The position numbers and the translations under genes are program-made. A stretch of 64,000 bases of DNA from an uncultured Pseudomonadota bacterium (GTDB lineage Bacteria; Pseudomonadota; Gammaproteobacteria; Burkholderiales; Thiobacillaceae): NCBI GenBank assembly GCA_903835655.1, contig CAILNT010000061.1:1-64000 (forward strand). Direction: 5' to 3'. Positions 56,992 to 64,000 of this stretch are shown one piece after another. The notes beneath the pieces were generated by a model. That model saw only the letters and a list, made by a program, of their open reading frames with translations, was not told the origin of the DNA and did not search any database. Positions within the stretch are counted from its first letter, which is position 1; each line of letters starts with the position of its first letter.

Positions 56992-59193
56992 ATGCCTGGG
57001 AATGAATCGTTGAGTCCCGCATCGGCTGGCGATTTTCCCGCCGCGCGCCTTGAACAGGCTCTGGCCGCGGGCGAACTGCGGCTCCACTACCAACCCAAGG
57101 TCAACATGCGCAGCGGCCAGGTGGTGGGCATGGAAGCGCTGTTGCGCTGGCAGCATCCCGAATACGGACTGCTGTTGCCGGGCCAATTCCTGCCGCGGAT
57201 CGAACCGCACGACCCGATCGTCGCCATTGGTAACTGGGTCATCGATCAGGTACTGGCGCAAATCCGCGTCTGGCGGATTGCCGGCCTGACGCTCTGCGTG
57301 AGTGTCAACCTGGCTATGAAGCAACTGCAACACTCGGACTTTCTCACGAGGCTGCGCGCGAGCCTCGATACCTATCCTGACCTCCCGCAGCAGAGTCTGG
57401 AACTGGAAATCCTGGAATCGACGGCCCTGGAGGATACCCAACATGTGCGCGCCGCGATCGAGACCTGCCGTGACTGGGGTATCGGCTTTGCCCTGGACGA
57501 TTTTGGCACTGGCTATGCTTCGCTTTCCCACCTGCGGGCCATTCCGGTCGATGTATTGAAGATCGACCGCAGCTTCATCGCCGATCTGCTCGAAGATGGC
57601 GACGACTTGATCCTGGTGGAGGCGGTCATCGGCCTGGCCAAGGCTTTCCGTCGCGGAGTGATCGCGGAGGGGGTGGAAACCGCGGAACAGGGCTTGATGC
57701 TGATGCGCCTGGGGTGCGACATCGCTCAGGGTTTTGGCATCGGCCACCCCATGCCGGCGGCCGAGGTGCCCGGCTGGGTGGCGCAATACCATCCCGATGC
57801 GCAGTGGTCGCTTTGGGCGGACATCCCCTGGGAAATGGAAGACTTCCCTTTGCTGGTGGCAAAATACGACCACATCGGCTGGGTCAGGTGTGTGCTCGAC
57901 CACCTCGATGGCGATGACTTGCAGTTGGCGCAGACTCAGCTCGGCGATCACCATCAATGCCGGTTCGGCCAGTGGTACGACCACCAGGGGCTGGAGCGTT
58001 ATGGCCATCTTCCGACCTTCCGGGAGCTCGCCCCCATCCACAAGGTGGTGCACAAACTGGGCCCCGAGATCGTCCGCCTGCATGCACGGGGAGAGACGGC
58101 GCAAGCCAGGGCCCTGGCGATGGAGTTGCTGGACACGCGCGACAGCATCCTGGAGCACCTGGATGACCTGCAACGTTCCGTGGCGCGGGAACCGACTGGG
58201 CCGCGCCTGTTTCGCGAGAAGCCGGCGCGCGCGGATCAGGGCGAAGCGCACAAACCCTTGCATGCCGAATCGCGCTTGTTGGCCCACCGCCGGGGAAAAC
58301 CGTTGATCCTCGTGGTCGATGACGTGCCGACCAATATCGAGTTGCTGGCGGGCGTGCTGTCCCCGTTCTATCAGATCAAGTTCGCCACCCAGGGCGCAAG
58401 GGCGCTGGAATTGGCGGACGGTCCGGAGAAACCGGACCTGATCCTGCTCGACGTGATGATGCCGGGCATGGACGGCTACGAAGTATGCCGGCGGCTGAAG
58501 GAGAATCCCGCCACACGTGGCATTCCCGTGATCTTCGTCACCGCCAGGAGCGAGGCTGCGGACCAGACCCGCGGTTTCAACTGCGGCGCGGTCGATTACA
58601 TCGCCAAGCCGTTCGAATTGCCCGTGGTGAGCGCGCGCGTGCGCACCCACCTGAATCTCAAGCTGCGCACCGATCCGCTCGAAGCGCAAGCCTCCATCGA
58701 CGCACTCACGGGCATTCCCAACCGGCGCCGCTTCGACGAGACCATCCGCCAGGAATGGCGCCGCGCGGCACGCAACCTGATGCCCATGTCCTTGCTCATG
58801 ATCGACGTCGACCACTTCAAAGCCTACAACGATCGCTATGGCCACGGCGCCGGCGATGAGTGCCTGCGCCAGGTGGGGATCGCCCTCTCCGCCTCGCAAC
58901 TGCGCCCGGGCGACCTGGTGGCGCGCTACGGTGGCGAAGAGTTCGCGGTGATCCTGCCGGGCTGCCATAGCGCGGGCGCGCACACCATCGCCGAGCGGGT
59001 TCGTCAGATCATCGAATCCCTGGGCATGGAGCACGACGATTCCCCGGTCGCCCCCTGCGTCACCATCAGCCTCGGTTGCGCCACGCTGAAACCCAGCATG
59101 GATGGCGATCCCAGCGAACTCTTCCTGAATGCCGATGCGGCCTTGTATCAGGCCAAGCAACAGGGGCGAAACCGGGTGGTGGTGGCGGGGTGA
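56992..59193 (+). CDS. Bifunctional cyclic-di-GMP protein: EAL - CZB - REC - GGDEF
   Basis: The order of domains is unusual. EAL comes first (about 18-260), with EAL at 48-50, DDFGTGYASL, KIDRSF and AEGVETAEQ, all key residues for phosphodiesterase activity. A CZB zinc-sensing domain follows (about 285-365) with the mark C323RFGQWY and spaced histidines. The receiver has D487 in LLDVMMPGMDG, and the GGDEF domain has GGEEF at 647-651, so cyclase activity is possible. It starts 156 nt after the Rieske gene. The next gene starts inside its stop codon (GTGA). It could respond to the kinase encoded two genes on. Confidence 0.93.
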   Translation: MPGNESLSPASAGDFPAARLEQALAAGELRLHYQPKVNMRSGQVVGMEALLRWQHPEYGLLLPGQFLPRIEPHDPIVAIGNWVIDQVLAQIRVWRIAGLTLCVSVNLAMKQLQHSDFLTRLRASLDTYPDLPQQSLELEILESTALEDTQHVRAAIETCRDWGIGFALDDFGTGYASLSHLRAIPVDVLKIDRSFIADLLEDGDDLILVEAVIGLAKAFRRGVIAEGVETAEQGLMLMRLGCDIAQGFGIGHPMPAAEVPGWVAQYHPDAQWSLWADIPWEMEDFPLLVAKYDHIGWVRCVLDHLDGDDLQLAQTQLGDHHQCRFGQWYDHQGLERYGHLPTFRELAPIHKVVHKLGPEIVRLHARGETAQARALAMELLDTRDSILEHLDDLQRSVAREPTGPRLFREKPARADQGEAHKPLHAESRLLAHRRGKPLILVVDDVPTNIELLAGVLSPFYQIKFATQGARALELADGPEKPDLILLDVMMPGMDGYEVCRRLKENPATRGIPVIFVTARSEAADQTRGFNCGAVDYIAKPFELPVVSARVRTHLNLKLRTDPLEAQASIDALTGIPNRRRFDETIRQEWRRAARNLMPMSLLMIDVDHFKAYNDRYGHGAGDECLRQVGIALSASQLRPGDLVARYGGEEFAVILPGCHSAGAHTIAERVRQIIESLGMEHDDSPVAPCVTISLGCATLKPSMDGDPSELFLNADAALYQAKQQGRNRVVVAG

Positions 59194-60395
59194 GACCACC
59201 CGCCCTGGCGCGCTGCCTGGTCCTGCTGCTGGTGATCCTGCTGCCCGCTTGTTCTCCCCCGGACCGCCAGCGTTTGCGCATCGGCGTGCTCTATGACCTG
59301 AGCGGCAGCATGGAGGGCGGAGGCCGGACGCTGCGGGACGCGGTCAGACTCGCCATGGAAGAAATCAATGCCGCGGGCGGCGTACAAGGACGTTTGCTCG
59401 AACTGGTGCCGGGCGACACCCATTCCCGGGCGGCCACGGCGGCGATCGAGGCCGAACGTCTGATTACCCGGGAACACGTCGATGTCCTGTTCGCCTGCTG
59501 GACCTCGGCCTGCCGCAAGGCCGTCCTGCCGGTGGTGGAAAAACACCAGCACCTCATGGTGTACGCCTTGCAATACGAAGGCCTGGAACAATCGCCCTAC
59601 CTCCTCTACACCGGCTCCACCGCCAACCAGCAGATCGTTCCCGGCACGCGCTGGGCGCTGGACCGGCTCGGTCGCCGCGTATTTCTGGTCGGCTCGGACT
59701 ACGTGTTCCCACGCGTCGCCAACCGGCTGATCGCCGACCTGACCGCGGCCGGTGGCGGCGTGATCCTGGGCGAGCGCTACCGCCCGCTGGGCGACGGCGG
59801 CTTCGACGGCATCGCCCGGGAAATCCGCGAGGCACACCCCGATGTCGTCTTCAATACCATCAACGGCCCCAGCAACCAGGCCTTCTTCCGTGCCTTGAAT
59901 GCCGCAGGCATGGGCGACCAGGCCGTGGTTTCCTTCAGCGTCGGCGAACCCGAGCTCAAGACCCTGCCCGAGTTGCGTCGCCGCCGCCACTATGCCGTCT
60001 GGAGCTATTTCCAGAGTCTGCCGGGAGCCGCCAATCGGCGCTTCGTTCAGGCATGGCAGCGGCGCTACGGCGGCGACAAGGTGACCTGTGACCCGGGCGA
60101 GGCCGCTTATGTCGGGGTGAAGCTCTGGGCCCAGGCCGTGGCCGCGGCCGGGACGGCCGATATGGATGTCGTCCGGCTGATGCTGCAAAAACAGACGCTA
60201 AACGCGCCCTCGGGCGTGCTGGCGGTGGATAGCGCCACCGGGCACTTGTGGAAATCCGCGCGCATCGGTGAAGCACGGCCTCGGGGCGGCTTCGACATCG
60301 TCTTCGATCTGGGTGAACCCTTGCGCCCGACGCCTTTTCCCGTCACCCGCAGCAAGGCAGAATGGCTGAGCATCGTCGATCTGGCTGGGAAATGA
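59190..60395 (+). CDS. Periplasmic amide/urea-type solute-binding lipoprotein
   Basis: This 401-residue lipoprotein has a signal with lipobox LLPAC and a type 1 periplasmic-binding fold like that of urea, short-chain amide or branched-chain amino acid receptors (FmdD/AmiC/UrtA style). Marks are [34 protein letters not shown] and [18 protein letters not shown] (given by their ends [21 protein letters not shown]). The GTG at 59190 overlaps the upstream stop by 4 nt. No ABC transporter gene follows; instead the kinase overlaps it by 4 nt, so it is probably a ligand sensor. Confidence 0.88.
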   Translation: MRPPALARCLVLLLVILLPACSPPDRQRLRIGVLYDLSGSMEGGGRTLRDAVRLAMEEINAAGGVQGRLLELVPGDTHSRAATAAIEAERLITREHVDVLFACWTSACRKAVLPVVEKHQHLMVYALQYEGLEQSPYLLYTGSTANQQIVPGTRWALDRLGRRVFLVGSDYVFPRVANRLIADLTAAGGGVILGERYRPLGDGGFDGIAREIREAHPDVVFNTINGPSNQAFFRALNAAGMGDQAVVSFSVGEPELKTLPELRRRRHYAVWSYFQSLPGAANRRFVQAWQRRYGGDKVTCDPGEAAYVGVKLWAQAVAAAGTADMDVVRLMLQKQTLNAPSGVLAVDSATGHLWKSARIGEARPRGGFDIVFDLGEPLRPTPFPVTRSKAEWLSIVDLAGK

Positions 60396-63370
60396 GTGAC
60401 CGGACGGTAAATCTTTCCCTGCGCAGCTGGCTCTCCCTGGCTTTTCTCGCCATCGCCGCCCTGCCGCTGGCGGGGACCAGCCAGTACCTGCTTTCCGCCT
60501 ATGAAAACTCGTTGCGCCAGACCGTGGCCGAGAACCTGGGACACGTCGCCGACAAGAAAGCGGCGCAGATCGACGCCTATTTGAACGAACGCTATGACGA
60601 CGTCCTGGAAATGAGCGCCGCACCGAACCTGGCGATTGCGCTACGGCGGCTTACCGATGCCTGGACGCGCCTGGGCCACGACAGCCCGGCCTATCGCCGT
60701 CTGTGCGAGGGAATCGACCCCGTTCTGGCCTTTCGCAACCCGCACTACTACGATTACCTTCTGGTGGACCTGCATGGCAATGTGGTCTATTCGGTCAAAC
60801 ACGAAGCCGATCTCGGCAGCAATCTGTTGACCGGACCATTGCGCAACACGCATCTGGCCGAAGGTTTCCGCCTGGCGAGCGGCTATCTGCAAACCAACCT
60901 CACGCCCTTTCTCGAATACGCTCCCTCCGGCAACCTGCCCGCGAGTTTCCTGGTCACCCCGATCTTTCAGCGCGGGCGATCCATCGGCGTCCTGGTATTG
61001 CAGATCAACCTCGAACAACTGCAATCGGTGACTTCTGCCCGGGACGGCCTGGGGCTCAGCGGGGAAACCGTGCTCGCCACGCGCTCGGGGAACGAAGCGC
61101 TCTACACCGGCCCCTTGCGCCACATCGAGCATGCCGCCTTCCGCTATCGCATTCCCTTGAAGGACGCTGCCCAACCGATGCAGCAGGCGTTGAGCGGTGT
61201 CGCCGGTAGCGGCATCACCCACGATTACGCGCACCGCGAAATCCTGGCTGCCTGGCGCTACCTGCCGGCCTTGCGCTGGGGCATGGTGGTCAAGATCGAC
61301 ACCGAGGAAGCCCTGGCCCCACTCTCGCGCCTGCGCCGTATCGCTTATTCGGGGTTGACCCTGGTGTTGGTGCTGACCTGGCTCATGGCCTGGCGTTTCG
61401 GCATGCGCCTGATTCGCCCGATGCGGCTCTTGCTGCGGGCGACCCGCGACCTCGCCGCGGGTGCCGTCGGCACCCAGGTAGAGATCGCGGGGCCGCGCGA
61501 ATTCCGCCAACTGGCGGGAGCCTTCAACCACATGAGCACACGCCTGGCTCGGCTCACCGGCGGCCTGGAGGACGAAGTGGCCGAGCGCACGAGTGCGCTG
61601 GCCGCGGCCACCCGCGAGGCCAAAGCCGCCAATCAGGCGAAAAGCGATTTCCTTGCCAACATGAGCCATGAAATCCGCACCCCGATGAATGCGGTGATCG
61701 GCCTGTCGCAATTGCTGCTCGATACCCCGCTGGACCGCAGGCAACACGACTACGTCGCCAAACTGCTGACTTCGTCGCGTGCACTGTTGAGCATCCTCAA
61801 CGACATCCTCGACTATTCCAAGATCGAGGCCGGCCGTCTGGAGTTGGAAGACGTCGAATTCCGGATCGAGGAACTGCTCGAGAATCTCTGCGCCCTGTTC
61901 ACCGTGCGCGCCGAGGAAAAAGGCATCGTGCTGCGCTTTGATGTGGCCCCCGAGGTACCCAGCCATCTGCGCGGCGATCCCCTGCGGCTCTCCCAGGTGC
62001 TCAGCAACCTGGTCGGCAATGCCGTCAAGTTCACCCGGCAAGGCGAGGTCTGCCTCGGCGTCACCGCTACCCGGCTGGAGGGCCGCGCGCTCCGCCTGGA
62101 CTTCTCGGTGCGGGATAGCGGCATCGGCATATCCGCGGAGCAACAGACCCAGCTCTTCACCCCCTTCTCGCAGGCAGATGCCTCGATCACGCGCCAGTTC
62201 GGCGGCAGTGGACTGGGACTGAGCATCTGCCGGCGCCTGGTGCAATTGATGGGCGGGGAAATCGGCCTGGAGAGCACGCCGGAACTGGGAAGTCGTTTTT
62301 ATTTCAGCGTGCCGCTCACTGTGGCTGCGGGCGCGCCCGAACCCGCGACCGAGAGCCCCACCCTGGGCGACGAACTTGCCGAACTGACACGGGATATCCG
62401 TGGCGCCCGCGTCCTGCTGGTGGAAGACAATCCCACCAACCGCGTGGTGGCCAAGGCATTTCTGGAGAAAATGGGTCTGTGGGTGGAGCTTGCCCAACAC
62501 GGCGCGGAGGCGGTGGAAATGGTGGCCGGCACGCCTTACGACGCCGTCCTCATGGACTTGCAGATGCCGGTGATGGACGGCTTCGAGGCGACCCGGGAAA
62601 TTCGCGCCCGCACGGCCACCCTGCCGATCATCGCCATGACCGCGGCCGCCATGAGCCAGGATCGCCGGGCTACCGAGGCCGCGGGCATGAACGCCCACGT
62701 TGCCAAGCCGGTCGACCCGCGCGAACTGGCCCGTGTCCTGGTGCAATGCATTCCGGTGCGAGCCGGTGCGGCGAACGCGCCGCGGGCGCCGGGTAAGGTT
62801 GCCCCCTTCAGTCTCCCGGGCCTCGACCTGGCGGGAGCCGTGCGTAACATGGACGACGACTGGGCGCTGTTGCGCGTCATATTGCAGAGCTTTTACGCGG
62901 ACTTCGCCGATGCCAGCCATCGGATCGAGGTTCTTCTGGCCGCGGGGAAGGTCGATGACGCCAGGCGCATCGTCCACAGCATCAAGGGCCTCGCGCGCAA
63001 CATCGGCGCGGGCGCGCTGGGAGCCGCGGCGGCTCGGTTCGACGCGAACTTGCTGGCGGGCAAGGCCACGCCGAATGCCGAATTTTCCGACGTGCTGGGC
63101 GCCGTGCTGCGCGCCCTGGCGCGGTTGGACGCCAGGCCCGTGGCCGGCCGGGAACGGACCGATGCCCGCCCGCTGCTGCGCGAGCTCGCCGCCATGCTCG
63201 AGGCGTCCAAAATCGTGCCGCATGAATTTCGCGACCTCCTGGAAGCCGCCCTGGCAGGCCACGTGGAACGAAAATCCGTCGAGCGACTGCTGCACCAGCT
63301 TGGCCGGCTCGACTACGAGGCCGCGCAGATCACGCTGCTCCACCTCGCCCGGGCAATCGAGGCACCTTGA
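60392..63370 (+). CDS. Hybrid histidine kinase with dCache-like sensor, receiver and Hpt domains
   Basis: This 992-residue inner-membrane kinase has TM1 (about 10-33), a dCache-like periplasmic sensor (about 35-305), TM2 (about 310-335) and HAMP (about 336-385). HisKA follows with H426 in [11 protein letters not shown], then HATPase ([17 protein letters not shown]), a receiver with D722 in [11 protein letters not shown], and an Hpt with H862 in RRIVHSIKG. The last part (about 920-992) is helical. The ATG overlaps the binding lipoprotein stop by 4 nt. The Hpt could pass phosphate to the REC of the first gene, D487. Ogt follows. Confidence 0.93.
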   Translation: MSDRTVNLSLRSWLSLAFLAIAALPLAGTSQYLLSAYENSLRQTVAENLGHVADKKAAQIDAYLNERYDDVLEMSAAPNLAIALRRLTDAWTRLGHDSPAYRRLCEGIDPVLAFRNPHYYDYLLVDLHGNVVYSVKHEADLGSNLLTGPLRNTHLAEGFRLASGYLQTNLTPFLEYAPSGNLPASFLVTPIFQRGRSIGVLVLQINLEQLQSVTSARDGLGLSGETVLATRSGNEALYTGPLRHIEHAAFRYRIPLKDAAQPMQQALSGVAGSGITHDYAHREILAAWRYLPALRWGMVVKIDTEEALAPLSRLRRIAYSGLTLVLVLTWLMAWRFGMRLIRPMRLLLRATRDLAAGAVGTQVEIAGPREFRQLAGAFNHMSTRLARLTGGLEDEVAERTSALAAATREAKAANQAKSDFLANMSHEIRTPMNAVIGLSQLLLDTPLDRRQHDYVAKLLTSSRALLSILNDILDYSKIEAGRLELEDVEFRIEELLENLCALFTVRAEEKGIVLRFDVAPEVPSHLRGDPLRLSQVLSNLVGNAVKFTRQGEVCLGVTATRLEGRALRLDFSVRDSGIGISAEQQTQLFTPFSQADASITRQFGGSGLGLSICRRLVQLMGGEIGLESTPELGSRFYFSVPLTVAAGAPEPATESPTLGDELAELTRDIRGARVLLVEDNPTNRVVAKAFLEKMGLWVELAQHGAEAVEMVAGTPYDAVLMDLQMPVMDGFEATREIRARTATLPIIAMTAAAMSQDRRATEAAGMNAHVAKPVDPRELARVLVQCIPVRAGAANAPRAPGKVAPFSLPGLDLAGAVRNMDDDWALLRVILQSFYADFADASHRIEVLLAAGKVDDARRIVHSIKGLARNIGAGALGAAAARFDANLLAGKATPNAEFSDVLGAVLRALARLDARPVAGRERTDARPLLRELAAMLEASKIVPHEFRDLLEAALAGHVERKSVERLLHQLGRLDYEAAQITLLHLARAIEAP

Positions 63371-63873
63371 TCCCCCGCCCAGACGCCATCCTGCCCGCGC
63401 CCTTTGCCGCGATCGGCGTCTACCTTGGCGCTGGCGCGCTACTGCGGCTGGAACTCCTGCCGCGCGCCACGCCCTCATGGGTACCGGACACCCCGCTCGT
63501 CCGGGAAATCGCCGCGCAACTCGAAGCTTACTTCGCCGACCCGGCCCAGCGTTTCGATTTGCCCCTGGCCCCCTGCGGCACGGTCTTTCGCCGCCGTGTC
63601 TGGCAGGCTCTACCCGAAATTCCCGTAGGCCAGACGCTCTCCTACGCCGAACTCGCCCGCCGCGTCGGCTCCGGCGCCCGAGCGGTAGGCCAGGCGCTGG
63701 GGGACAATCCCTGGCCCATCATCCTCCCCTGCCATCGCGTCGTCGCCGCGCACGGCCTGGGCGGCTTCAACCACAGTGTCGGGGGAGATGAGCTCGAGAG
63801 CAAGCGCTGGCTGCTGGCACACGAAGGGGCACACGCCTTGATTCCTCAGTTGAACGCTCATCTTCCCCCGTGA
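63367..63873 (+). CDS. ogt: Methylated-DNA--protein-cysteine methyltransferase
   Basis: Ogt removes O6-methylguanine by moving the methyl group to its own cysteine, a one-time repair. The 168-residue protein has the active-site C122 in ILPCHRVV, a helix-turn-helix with [14 protein letters not shown] and the asparagine hinge ALGDNPWP. The TTG at 63367 overlaps the kinase stop (TTGA), so it is cotranscribed with the signalling operon. Ada-type domains are absent. Its stop codon lies at the edge of the dispersed repeat. Confidence 0.93.
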   Translation: MIPRPDAILPAPFAAIGVYLGAGALLRLELLPRATPSWVPDTPLVREIAAQLEAYFADPAQRFDLPLAPCGTVFRRRVWQALPEIPVGQTLSYAELARRVGSGARAVGQALGDNPWPIILPCHRVVAAHGLGGFNHSVGGDELESKRWLLAHEGAHALIPQLNAHLPP

Positions 63874-63988
63874 GGCCCGATGAACATTGAGGCTCGCACC
63901 TTCGATCACACTCACCCTTTGGGCGAACTCGCCACGCACCCGATTGCACGCCTGGCTGCGTTGTACCCGCAAGGGGTAGACCGGATCC
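63870..63988 (+). repeat. Dispersed structured repeat, copy B (inverted relative to copy A)
   Basis: Its reverse complement matches 91-219 over 119 bases (about 103 identical by eye), lacking only the 10-base insertion of copy A. The inner inverted repeats keep pairing through changes that are Watson-Crick or G-U compatible: TCGCCC/GGGTGA here against TCACCC/GGGTGA in copy A. It overlaps the ogt stop codon. An ATG at 63881 opens a short frame to the window end, but conservation does not support a gene. Confidence 0.7.
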
Positions 63989-64000
63989 GAAGGGTGCAAC

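Noticed and set aside
60641-63478. Long minus-strand open frame (945 aa) opposite the hybrid kinase
   Set aside because: A codon-bias shadow of the kinase gene, which has intact H, D and Hpt motifs. The same applies to 56887-59199, 16210-17889 and 51164-52858.

Overview
This 64 kb window reads as an ordinary chromosomal segment of a GC-rich betaproteobacterium that probably oxidises reduced sulfur. The lineage call rests on the style of the housekeeping proteins and on gene order: thrS-infC-rpmI-rplT-pheS-pheT-ihfA-merR, and rpmF-plsX-fabH-fabD-fabG-acpP-fabF-pabC-mltG-tmk-holB-pilZ-tatD. The sulfur call rests on soxX and soxA at 2412-3601, which encode the two c-type cytochrome subunits that start thiosulfate oxidation. 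No phage, insertion sequence, CRISPR array or intact tRNA/rRNA gene was found.

Layout. 1-387: a dispersed repeat and no confident gene. 388-5869: moaC, an M48 periplasmic peptidase, soxXA, a small EamA permease, a basic low-complexity protein and an RhlE-type helicase. 6036-10780 (minus): an overlapping run of methyltransferase, rnhA, dnaQ, a TonB receptor and an ABC-type solute-binding protein. 10817-18084: gloB, mltD, rluE, icd, cspA and clpS-clpA. 18211-21750: an orphan response regulator and a SulP-STAS-cyclic-nucleotide-domain transporter. 21851-32518 (minus): the fatty acid, folate, DNA replication and ribosome cluster. 32570-36469: two-subunit pyruvate carboxylase and maf. 36540-40778: a solute-binding protein with a PAS-rich hybrid kinase. 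40997-48327 (minus): the translation cluster, with a decayed tRNA-Val 3' end just upstream of thrS. 48809-56835: rhomboid, EpsD-like lipoprotein, DUF11 surface protein, Crp/Fnr regulator, nitroreductase, DUF455 and Rieske oxygenase. 56992-63370: a tightly overlapping signalling operon (EAL-CZB-REC-GGDEF protein, binding lipoprotein, hybrid kinase with Hpt), then ogt. A second copy of the dispersed repeat, inverted, closes the window.

The most notable features are these. (1) In the translation cluster, strong intrinsic terminators sit only 13-20 nt upstream of the start codons of thrS, infC and pheS, which suggests serial transcription attenuation. (2) infC appears to start at an AUA codon with a strong Shine-Dalgarno. 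(3) A tRNA-Val 3' half with a mutated T-loop lies where synteny predicts an intact tRNA-Val. (4) Two independent operons pair a periplasmic binding protein with a hybrid histidine kinase and have no transporter genes; one also carries a zinc-type CZB domain inside a bifunctional cyclic-di-GMP enzyme. (5) A structured repeat of about 119 bp is present in inverted orientation at both ends of the window.

Many genes overlap by 1-8 nt (ATGA, GTGA, TTGA junctions), and TTG starts are unusually common (rhlE, pabC, fabH, maf, the 36540 gene, the DUF455 gene, ogt). Start codons were chosen from overlaps, Shine-Dalgarno sequences and family N-termini. They are predictions.
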